This document shows, piece after piece, positions 52,656 to 64,000 of a stretch of DNA of 64,000 nt; positions within the stretch are counted from its first letter, which is position 1; every line of letters begins with the position of its first letter. The translations under genes and the position numbers were made by a program. The notes beneath the pieces were generated by a model. The model made no database searches. It was not told where the DNA came from and saw only the letters and a list, made by a program, of their open reading frames with translations. The DNA comes from Palsa-504 sp963756575 (GTDB lineage Bacteria > Actinomycetota > Actinomycetes > Streptosporangiales > Streptosporangiaceae), in assembly GCA_963756575.1 (NCBI GenBank), contig CAVWOM010000001.1:907569-971568 (forward strand), in the 5' to 3' direction.

Positions 52656-53858
52656 CTATCTGGCTTCCGCGAGCAGCTTGGCCATCCGGCCGATGCCCTC
52701 TTCCAGGTCGGCGTCGCCGAGGGCGCAGGAAAGCCGGAAATATCCCGGTGTGCCGAACGCCTCGCCCGGGACCACGGCCACCTCGGCCTCGTCGAGGATG
52801 AGGGCGGCCAGCTCGGCCGAGGTCTGCGGCCGCCGCCCGGCTACCTCCTGGCCGAGCACGCCCTTGACGCTCGGGTAGCAGTAGAAGGCGCCCTGCGGCT
52901 CCGGGCAGACCACGCCGGGAATGTCGTTGAGCATCCGGGACATGGTCAGCCGGCGCCGGTCGAACGCGGTCCGCATCTCGGCCACCGCGGACAGGTCCCC
53001 GGACACGGCGGCGAGCGCGGCCGCCTGCGCCACGTTGCTGACGTTGGAGGTGGCGTGGCTCTGCAGGTTCGCGGCCGCGCTGATCACGTCCTTCGGCCCG
53101 ATCATCCAGCCGACCCGCCAGCCGGTCATGGCGTAGGTCTTGGCCACGCCGTTGAGCACCACGCAGGTGCCGGCGGTCTCCGGCGCCTGGACCGGGATCG
53201 AGGAGAAGACGGCGTCGCCGTACACCAGGTGCTCGTAGATCTCGTCGGTGACCACCCACAGGCCGTGCGCCGCGGCCCACTCGCCGATGGCCCGCACCGC
53301 TTCCGGCGGGTACACCGCGCCGGTCGGGTTGGACGGGGAAACGAACAGGACGATCTTGGTCCGGCTGGTCCTGGCCGCCTCGAGCTGGTCTACCGAGGCC
53401 AGGTAACCCGCCCCCTCGTCGGTCAGCACCGGCACCGTCACCCCGCCGGCCAGCGCGATGGACTCGGGGTAGGTGGTCCAGTAGGGGGCCGGCACGATGA
53501 CCTCGTTGCCGGGGTCGAGCAGCGTGGCGAACGTCTGGTAGACGGCCTGCTTGCCGCCGTTCGTGACCAGCACCTGGCTGGCCTCCACCTGGTAGCCGGA
53601 GTCCCGGGCGGTCTTGGCCGCGATCGCCTGCCGCAGCTCGGGCAGGCCCGCCGCGGGGGTGTACTTGTGGAAGCGCGGCTCGGCGCAGGCCCGCTGGGCG
53701 GCCTCGACGATGTACCCGGGGGTGGGGAAGTCAGGCTCTCCGGCGCCGAAGCCGATGACCGGCCTGCCCGCCGCCTTCAGCGCCTTGGCCTTGGCGTCGA
53801 CGGCCAGCGTGGCGGACTCGGAGATAGCGGAAATGCGTGCGGAGACTCTGGTTGGCAT
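52656..53858 (-). CDS. aspC: PLP-dependent aspartate/prephenate-type aminotransferase
   Basis: A 400-residue fold-type I aminotransferase. The PLP Lys is Lys240 in NGVAKTYAMTGWRVGW; SPSNPTGAVY and the later RLSCALG Arg bind substrate and cofactor. I place the start at ATG 53858 (MPTRVSARISAI); the frame continues 14 residues upstream without homology character. It transfers the amino group of aspartate, and related enzymes also use prephenate. Its position next to tRNA-Trp and secE is conserved in actinomycetes. Confidence 0.9.
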   Translation of the reverse strand: MPTRVSARISAISESATLAVDAKAKALKAAGRPVIGFGAGEPDFPTPGYIVEAAQRACAEPRFHKYTPAAGLPELRQAIAAKTARDSGYQVEASQVLVTNGGKQAVYQTFATLLDPGNEVIVPAPYWTTYPESIALAGGVTVPVLTDEGAGYLASVDQLEAARTSRTKIVLFVSPSNPTGAVYPPEAVRAIGEWAAAHGLWVVTDEIYEHLVYGDAVFSSIPVQAPETAGTCVVLNGVAKTYAMTGWRVGWMIGPKDVISAAANLQSHATSNVSNVAQAAALAAVSGDLSAVAEMRTAFDRRRLTMSRMLNDIPGVVCPEPQGAFYCYPSVKGVLGQEVAGRRPQTSAELAALILDEAEVAVVPGEAFGTPGYFRLSCALGDADLEEGIGRMAKLLAEAR

Positions 53859-54065
53859 GCGCTCTATTCTCCCACCTGCCGGACGTGCCGGGCGCGTCAT
53901 TTAGGGCTAGGCTGAAGTGGTAGTTCGACGGAAGGACGGTTCGGACGTACACTGCTTGGACCGGCGGCGATGCTGCCGTTGCGGAAGCGTGCCCGTGAAC
54001 CTGCGGGCACGAGCTCGGAACCCGCGTAGGGTGTATGGCGTTAAGCACAGTGTTGTCAAAGACAC

Positions 54066-54139
54066 AGGGCAGTAGCTCAATTGGCTAGAGTTCCGGTCTC
54101 CAAAACCGGCGGTTGGGGGTTCGAGTCCCTCCTGCCCTG
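54066..54139 (+). tRNA. tRNA-Trp (CCA)
   Basis: Cloverleaf with acceptor AGGGCAG/CTGCCCT, D-stem GCTC/GAGT, anticodon loop CTCCAAA (CCA), T-loop TTCGAGT and discriminator G. CCA is not encoded. It sits directly upstream of secE, as in other actinomycetes. Confidence 0.95.
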
Positions 54140-54189
54140 CGAGTGCGATCCGGCGAAGCCGCCTGACCGGCGGCCGTATAGGTGAGGAT

Positions 54190-54444
54190 ATGGCGACTCA
54201 GACACGCGGTGAAGCCGCGGAAAAACGGAGCGGATCCGGGGGCGCGGCCAAGCGCGAAACCCGGACTACCCCCGCCCTGTTCTTCCGGCAGATGGTCAGC
54301 GAACTCAGGAAGGTTATCTGGCCCACCCGTCAGATGCTCGTCACCTACACGGTGGTCTGCATGGTCTTCGTCATCTTCATGGTCGCCATCGTGACGGCCC
54401 TGGACTACGGGTTCACCAAGCTGGTGTTCGCGCTGTTCGGCTAG
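54190..54444 (+). CDS. secE: Preprotein translocase subunit SecE
   Basis: An 84-residue protein: a charged N-terminus, the amphipathic conserved segment FFRQMVSELRKVIWPTRQ and one transmembrane helix (TVVCMVFVIFMVAIVTALDYG). It clamps SecY in the translocon. It is followed after 121 bp by nusG, the universal order. Confidence 0.93.
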   Translation: MATQTRGEAAEKRSGSGGAAKRETRTTPALFFRQMVSELRKVIWPTRQMLVTYTVVCMVFVIFMVAIVTALDYGFTKLVFALFG

Positions 54445-54565
54445 TTGCCCCGGGAAGGTTCCGGGCTGGCGGGGCCGCGGGGGCGCCGCCCAGCGGACCG
54501 GGCCGGCGCCGAACGGTGCCATGGTCGATTCGGCTGATCATGGCTTGAGGAAAGAGAGAGCAATC

Positions 54566-55396
54566 GTGTCCGAGACCCAGCTGGATTCCGTGGTGCCGGG
54601 CACGACAGGACCCGATGCGGAGACCGGGGAGGCTGATGACGTGAGCGAATACAGCGAAGAAGCTGGCGGGACCGACCCCGCGAGCGAGGCTGAGGACGCC
54701 CCATCGGCCGATGACGAGTCCGTCGACGGCGCCGCTTCCCTGGCCGATGAGGCCGATGAGGCGACGGAGCCGGACGAGGACTCCAAGCCGGACGAGGACG
54801 CGGATCCCGTTGACAGCGTGCGCGAGGAGTTCGAGCGCGAGCTGCGCATGCAGCCCGGGGACTGGTACGTGGTGCACTCGTACGCGGGTTACGAGAACCG
54901 GGTGAAGACCAACCTGGAGAGCCGTATCCAGTCCCTCAACATGGAGGACTACATCTTCCAGATCGAGGTCCCCGTCCACCAGGTGACCGAGATCAAGGGC
55001 GGGAAGCGGCAGCAGGTCCAGGAGAAGGTGCTCCCCGGCTACATCCTGGTCCGGATGGAGCTCACCGACGAGTCCTGGGCGGTGGTACGGAACACCCCGG
55101 GCGTGACCGGCTTCGTCGGCTTGTCCAGCCGGCCGTCGCCGCTGCAGCTCAGCGAAGTGAGCAACCTGCTCGCGCCCGAGCCCGAGCCGGGCACCAAGCA
55201 GGCCGAAGCCGCCCGGCCGTCCACGGTGGAATTCGAGGTCGGCGAGAGCGTTACCGTTATGGACGGCCCGTTCGCCACGCTCCCCGCCACCGTGAACGAG
55301 ATCAACCCCGACACTCAGAAGCTCAAGGTGCTGGTGTCGATCTTCGGCCGCGAGACTCCGGTCGAGCTGTCGTTCGACCAGGTGACCAAGATCTAG
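54566..55396 (+). CDS. nusG: Transcription antitermination factor NusG
   Basis: 276 residues, start GTG at 54566 behind GGAAAGAGAG. A long acidic N-terminal extension (residues 1-85, rich in Asp/Glu) is followed by the NGN domain (DWYVVHSYAGYENRVK ... VLPGYILVRM ... NTPGVTGFVG) and the C-terminal KOW domain (VTVMDGPFATLPATVNEI). It binds RNA polymerase and couples it to Rho or the ribosome. The acidic extension is common in actinomycetes. Confidence 0.93.
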   Translation: MSETQLDSVVPGTTGPDAETGEADDVSEYSEEAGGTDPASEAEDAPSADDESVDGAASLADEADEATEPDEDSKPDEDADPVDSVREEFERELRMQPGDWYVVHSYAGYENRVKTNLESRIQSLNMEDYIFQIEVPVHQVTEIKGGKRQQVQEKVLPGYILVRMELTDESWAVVRNTPGVTGFVGLSSRPSPLQLSEVSNLLAPEPEPGTKQAEAARPSTVEFEVGESVTVMDGPFATLPATVNEINPDTQKLKVLVSIFGRETPVELSFDQVTKI

Positions 55397-55423
55397 AACC
55401 CGTACAGGTAAGGACATACAGCA

Positions 55424-55855
55424 ATGCCGCCAAGAAGGAAGAAGCTCGCCGCCGTCGTCAAGGTGCAGCTGCCCGCCGCCCAGGCGACGCCCGCGCCGCC
55501 GGTCGGCACCGCGCTGGGCCCGCACGGCGTGAACATCATGGACTTCGTCAAGCAGTACAACGCCGCGACGGAGAGCCAGCGGGGCAACATCATCCCGGTC
55601 GAGATCTCTATCTACGAAGACCGCACCTTCACCTTCGTCACGAAGACGCCGCCGGCGCCTGAGCTGATCAAGAAGGCCGCGGGCGTGGACAAGGGCAGCG
55701 CCGAGCCGCACAAGACCAAGGTCGGCTCGATCAGCGCCGCTCAGGTCCGCGACATCGCGACGACCAAGATGCCCGACCTGAACGCGACCACGATCGAGGC
55801 CGCCGAGAAGATCATCGCCGGGACCGCCCGCTCGATGGGCATCAAGGTCGAGCGC
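55424..55855 (+). CDS. rplK: 50S ribosomal protein L11, without its stop codon
   Basis: A 144-residue L11 from MPPRRKKLAAVV to GTARSMGIKVER, with the N-terminal PPVGTALGPHGVN loop that binds the GTPase centre RNA. The length is exactly that of other actinobacterial L11 proteins. However, the next codon (55856-55858) is TAT instead of a stop, and the frame stays open through rplA in another frame to 56950. A substitution or miscall at this codon is the simplest explanation. Confidence 0.92.
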
Positions 55856-55934
55856 TATCGCACACCCAGAAAGTCAGTGGCAGGGCCTCGCGCGGGCCCG
55901 CTGACCACGAACTCCGGAATCAGGAGACATAGCC

Positions 55935-56657
55935 ATGAAGCGCAGCAAGTCCTACCGCCAGGCCAGCGAGCAGATCGACCGGGACAAGCTCTACAGCCCG
56001 GCCGAAGCCGTCACGATCGCCAAGGCCGAGAAGGTAACCAAGTTCGACCCGACCGTCGAGGTCGCCCTGCGGCTGGGCGTCGACCCCCGCAAGCAGGACC
56101 AGATGGTCCGCGGCACCGTCAACCTGCCGAACGGCACCGGCAAGACCGCCCGGGTCCTGGTCTTCGCCATCGGCGACCGAGCCGAGGAAGCCCGCGCGGC
56201 GGGGGCCGACTTCGTCGGCTCCGACGACCTGATCGAGCGCATCCAGGGCGGCTTCCTGGACTTCGACGCGGTCGTCGCCACCCCCGACATGATGGGCAAG
56301 GTCGGCCGTCTCGGCCGGGTGCTCGGCCCGCGCGGCCTGATGCCGAACCCGAAGACCGGCACCGTGACGCCGGACGTGGCCCGGGCCGTGACCGAGATCA
56401 AGGGCGGCAAGATCGAGTTCAGGACCGACCGGCACGGCAACCTCCACTTCATCATCGGCAAGGCCTCGTTCCCCCCGAACGCCCTGCTGGAGAACTACGC
56501 CGCCGCCCTGGACGAGGTGATCAGGCTCAAGCCCGCCGCGGCCAAGGGCCGGTACCTGAGGAAGGTCACCTTCACCACCACGATGGGCCCCGGCATCCCG
56601 GTCGACCCCAACAAGACCCGCAACTTCACCGAGGAAATGGCCGAAGCCACGGCCTGA
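55935..56657 (+). CDS. rplA: 50S ribosomal protein L1
   Basis: A 240-residue L1 with YSPAEAVTIAKA, the rRNA-binding GPRGLMPNPKTGTVT and KGGKIEFR. It binds 23S rRNA in the L1 stalk. It lies 79 bp after the expected rplK stop, preceded by AATCAGGAG. It is followed by a hairpin terminator at 56670. Confidence 0.94.
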   Translation: MKRSKSYRQASEQIDRDKLYSPAEAVTIAKAEKVTKFDPTVEVALRLGVDPRKQDQMVRGTVNLPNGTGKTARVLVFAIGDRAEEARAAGADFVGSDDLIERIQGGFLDFDAVVATPDMMGKVGRLGRVLGPRGLMPNPKTGTVTPDVARAVTEIKGGKIEFRTDRHGNLHFIIGKASFPPNALLENYAAALDEVIRLKPAAAKGRYLRKVTFTTTMGPGIPVDPNKTRNFTEEMAEATA

Positions 56658-56669
56658 CCCGAACGCCCA

Positions 56670-56705
56670 GAAGCGGCGGCCCCCCTCCCGGGTGGCCGCC
56701 GCTTC
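56670..56705 (+). terminator. Hairpin terminator after rplA
   Basis: GAAGCGGCGGCC pairs perfectly with GGCCGCCGCTTC across 12 bases, starting 12 bp after the rplA stop. Confidence 0.8.
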
Positions 56706-56710
56706 CGCGT

Positions 56711-56900
56711 CCCCACCCCCGGCCCCTACCCCCGCCTCTCGCCCCCCGCCCCGCCCGCTCCGGTCTCCGCCCCGGCTCCGGTCCCGCGCCCGGTGCCCCG
56801 GCTTCCCGCCCCGGCTCCGGTGTGCCCGCCCCGGCTCCGGCCCGCCCCGGCTGGTCCGGCTCCGGTCGCCCCGGTCCGTCCGGCTCCGGAGCAGACTCAG
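56711..56900. repeat. Pyrimidine-rich simple repeat
   Basis: Runs of CCCGGCTCCGG and CCCCGCC units fill the gap between rplA and the next hairpin. No gene is supported. Confidence 0.6.
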
Positions 56901-56943
56901 AAGCACCTGTAAGTCCCGCCAATCTAGATCATCTATTCGGCAT

Positions 56944-57002
56944 TTCATGATCGTGAAGGATTTTGTACCCTGTTCGGGCCTAAAAGTCTTCGTGATCATG
57001 AA
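56944..57002. repeat. Imperfect inverted repeat with GATCATGA ends
   Basis: CATGATCGTGAAGGATTTT (56946-56964) faces CATGATC-type complement at 56982-57000 with a 17-base loop; 15 of 19 arm positions pair. It is AT-rich compared with its surroundings. Related CATGA-bounded repeats lie at 20825-20960. Confidence 0.65.
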
Positions 57003-57099
57003 AAATCGGAGTTTCGAGTCCGCGTCTGAGCCTTTGTTTTTGAGTCTCGGCGCTGAGTCTGTAACATGGAGGAGCCGAAGACCGCTGGATGCCGTCGCT

Positions 57100-57296
57100 A
57101 ACGCGCCGGCCGAAGGCTCTGGCCGGGATCACGATCCCGGTCCGGACATCCCGCGCAGGTGAACTGAGCAGTGCCGTGCCGCCCCAGGGGTGGCCGTTGC
57201 CGCCCCGTGCGCCTCGCGCCGGGGCGTTTTTGCTGTCTGAAGGCTCTTACCCAGACGCACAACGTGCTTCTACGCACAGTAACGGAGAGGAGGCAC
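57100..57296 (+). promoter_or_regulatory. L10 leader with attenuator
   Basis: The untranslated region before rplJ contains GGGATCACGATCCC-type stems, and at 57201-57231 a hairpin CGCCCCG ... CGGGGCG followed by TTTTT. It matches the known L10 leader, where L10-L12 binding controls rplJ-rplL expression, and the U-tract hairpin would be its attenuator. Confidence 0.75.
57201..57231 (+). terminator. Attenuator hairpin with T-run in the rplJ leader
   Basis: A seven-base stem CGCCCCG/CGGGGCG with a 12-base loop is followed at once by five T. It is one of the few canonical intrinsic terminators in the window and lies 66 bp before the rplJ start. Confidence 0.8.
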
Positions 57297-57947
57297 ATGG
57301 TTAACGCCGAGAAGGTCACCGCGGTGGCCGAGCTCACCGAGCGGTTCAAGGACTCGTCCGGCGCGGTGCTGACCGAATACCGCGGGCTTACCGTGGCTCA
57401 GCTCGCTGAGCTGCGCCGGTCGCTCGGGGACCACGCCACGTTCGCGGTGGTCAAGAACACCCTGACCAAGATCGCGGTCACCGACGCCGGGCTGGAGAAG
57501 CAGCTCGCGTCGCTGCTGAGCGGCCCGTCAGCGATCGCGTTCGTCGACGGCGACGTGGTCGAGGCGGCCAAGAGCCTGCGCGACTTCGCCAAGGCGAACC
57601 CGCTGCTGGTGATCAAGGGCGGGGTGCTCGACGGCAAGGCGATGACGCCGCCGGAGATCATCAAGCTGGCCGACCTGGAGCCGCGCGAGGTCCTGCTGGC
57701 CAAGCTGGCCGGCGCGATGAAGGCGTCGATGGCCGGGGCGGCCGCGACGTTCAACGCGCTGCCGGTGCAGATGGCCCAGCTCGCCGAGGCCCTGCGGGTC
57801 AAGCGCGCCGAGGCCGAGGGCGGCGCCGCACCCGAAGCGGACGCCAGCGCCGCGGACGCCAGCGCCGCGGACGCCAGCGCCGCGGACACCGGCGCCGCGC
57901 CGGACACCGCCGCCCAGCCCCAGGACACGCCGGGCGACGAAGCCTGA
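57297..57947 (+). CDS. rplJ: 50S ribosomal protein L10
   Basis: 216 residues, start ATG at 57297 behind GGAGAGGAGG. The globular part (VTAVAELTERFKDSSGAVLTEYRGLTVAQLAELRR ... AIAFVDGDVVEAAK) is followed by the L12-binding helix. The protein then carries an Ala/Asp-rich tail of about 40 residues with the five-residue unit ADASA repeated three times, longer than most L10 proteins. It forms the stalk base with L12. Confidence 0.94.
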   Translation: MVNAEKVTAVAELTERFKDSSGAVLTEYRGLTVAQLAELRRSLGDHATFAVVKNTLTKIAVTDAGLEKQLASLLSGPSAIAFVDGDVVEAAKSLRDFAKANPLLVIKGGVLDGKAMTPPEIIKLADLEPREVLLAKLAGAMKASMAGAAATFNALPVQMAQLAEALRVKRAEAEGGAAPEADASAADASAADASAADTGAAPDTAAQPQDTPGDEA

Positions 57948-58002
57948 CCGTTGTCACACGCCCGGACCCACGTAAAGAAGTAAAGGAACGAGGAACACCA
58001 CT

Positions 58003-58398
58003 ATGGCGAAGATGAGCACGGACGACCTCCTCGAGGCGTTCAAGGAGATGACCCTGCTCGAGCTCTCTGAGTTCGTGAAGCAGTTCGAGGACACGTTCGA
58101 CGTGAAGGCGGCCGCCCCCGTGGCGGTGGCCGGCGTGGCTTCCCCGGCCGGCACCGGCGGCGGCGAGGCCGAGGCGGCCGAGGAGCAGGACGAGTTCGAC
58201 GTCATCCTCGAGGCCGCTGGCGACAAGAAGATCCAGGTCATCAAGGAGGTGCGCAGCCTGACGAGCCTGGGCCTGAAGGAGGCCAAGGACCTGGTCGACG
58301 GCGCGCCCAAGACGGTGCTCGAGAAGGTCAACAAGGAGAGCGCGGAGAAGGCGAAGGCGGCCCTCGAGGGCGCCGGCGCCACCGTCACCGTCAAGTAG
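58003..58398 (+). CDS. rplL: 50S ribosomal protein L7/L12
   Basis: 131 residues: an N-terminal dimerisation helix (DDLLEAFKEMTLLELSEFVKQFE), an Ala/Gly hinge, and a C-terminal domain (FDVILEAAGDKKIQVIKEVR ... GLKEAKDLVDGAPKTVLE). It recruits translation GTPases. It lies 55 bp after rplJ and is followed by a strong hairpin at 58430. Confidence 0.95.
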   Translation: MAKMSTDDLLEAFKEMTLLELSEFVKQFEDTFDVKAAAPVAVAGVASPAGTGGGEAEAAEEQDEFDVILEAAGDKKIQVIKEVRSLTSLGLKEAKDLVDGAPKTVLEKVNKESAEKAKAALEGAGATVTVK

Positions 58399-58429
58399 CC
58401 GCAGGCTGCCCCAGGCGACCTCAAGCTGC

Positions 58430-58462
58430 GAGACCCGGGCCCGCGAGCGGGCCCGGCGTCTC
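58430..58462 (+). terminator. Hairpin after rplL
   Basis: GAGAC-C-CGGGCCCG and CGGGCCCG-GC-GTCTC fold into a 13-bp stem with a 4-base GAGC-type loop. It separates rplL from rpoB expression. The rest of 58463-58820 is promoter and leader sequence of rpoB. Confidence 0.8.
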
Positions 58463-58670
58463 GTCGCGATACGTCCGGGCCTGGCTCACCCGGCCACGTC
58501 CTCACCAGGCAGGAATAACGTCATACCCTCCGGTGTTGCTGCCTACACATAACACTGCATGTGGCATCCGTCACCAAAGCAATGTGTCCAGACTGTCCGG
58601 TTTAGACTTGACTCTGGGCCGCCGAAGAGCGATGCTGCGGAGCAACCGTGAACCTCATAGTGACGTACAC

Positions 58671-58701
58671 TTGACCAGCGGTGTGGCCTTCAGGCTACAC
58701 T
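58671..58701 (+). promoter_or_regulatory. Candidate rpoB promoter
   Basis: TTGACC (58671-58676) and TACACT (58696-58701) lie 19 bp apart, about 120 bp before the rpoB start, in an AT-richer stretch. A second TTGACT ... GATGCT pair with a 17-bp spacer lies about 60 bp upstream. Both are weak guesses based on hexamers. Confidence 0.4.
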
Positions 58702-58820
58702 GCTAGTTTGCGCTGCACTCTGACGTCCTCGGTTTCTCCCTCGCGTCTACGGGGTTTTGCCGCGGGGCGTTTGGCGTGCGTGCGGTGATATTTCCGTGAC
58801 AAAGTTCGGAAGGACCCCTG

Positions 58821-62307
<3,487 letters not shown>

Positions 62308-62328
62308 TCGAGAAGGGGGAACCATCCA

Positions 62329-64000
<1,672 letters not shown>

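Noticed and set aside
55424..56950. A 508-residue L11 fusion protein
   Set aside because: The sequence after residue 144 is an off-frame reading of the rplK-rplA spacer and rplA; treated as stop loss, not as a real fusion.

Overview
The window is about 72-75% GC with dense genes, GTG/TTG starts and overlapping ATGA/GTGA junctions. It carries several actinobacterial hallmarks: a WhiB7-type regulator, mycosin, PQQ-repeat serine/threonine kinases, F420-type oxidoreductases, an actinobacterial ileS T-box, and the order rpmG - two MaoC-type dehydratases - murB ... aspC - tRNA-Trp - secE - nusG - rplK - rplA - rplJ - rplL - rpoB - rpoC. It is therefore chromosomal DNA of a high-GC actinomycete (Streptosporangiales/Streptomycetales-like). 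The sequence alone does not fix the genus.

Layout. 1-10.9 kb is accessory: a BLUF photoreceptor, a Tat-exported phospholipase C, an FAD oxidase with an NAD(P)-binding protein divergent from a LuxR regulator, a PPOX/F420 enzyme, a secreted peptidoglycan hydrolase and a repeat-containing membrane protein. 10.7-17.4 kb holds an acyl-CoA synthetase, a tannase/feruloyl-esterase-like protein with a SRPBCC partner, whiB7 with a structured leader and uORF, an XRE/methionine aminopeptidase divergent pair, and an SDR. 17.4-25.3 kb holds a P450-LLM oxidoreductase operon ending in an SDR remnant, a divergent amidotransferase, an XRE/TPR regulator, small proteins, a PaaI thioesterase and an enolase-superfamily enzyme. 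25.4-31.5 kb is a homoprotocatechuate-type meta-cleavage operon (ADC-like, HpaE, HpaD, HpaG, MarR) divergent from a glutamine-synthetase-like gene. 31.5-34.2 kb has two ECF-type sigma factors sharing a 491-bp core that differs at one base; between them is a membrane protein with 12-residue extracellular repeats. 34.3-36.6 kb is an orphan molybdenum hydroxylase large subunit.

36.6-64 kb is largely housekeeping: tRNA-Met, rpmG, the FAS-II-like dehydratase pair, murB, then (after a repeat-rich gap) a secreted beta-propeller, mycosin, ileS with its T-box, a membrane protein, two PQQ kinases, adenosine deaminase, aspC, tRNA-Trp, and the secE-nusG-ribosomal protein-rpoBC block.

Two things stand out. 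First, a family of 27-bp palindromes (ends ACCAC...GTGGT) occurs as tandem pairs in at least four intergenic sites. One set forms 41-bp terminal inverted repeats of a 448-bp element, and another copy runs into the 3' end of the acyl-CoA synthetase gene. Second, four genes (ileS, rpoB, rpoC and the repeat membrane protein) each contain one extra base that breaks an otherwise perfect reading frame, and rplK lacks its expected stop codon. Sequence error is the simplest reading, but this should be checked because three of the four are essential.
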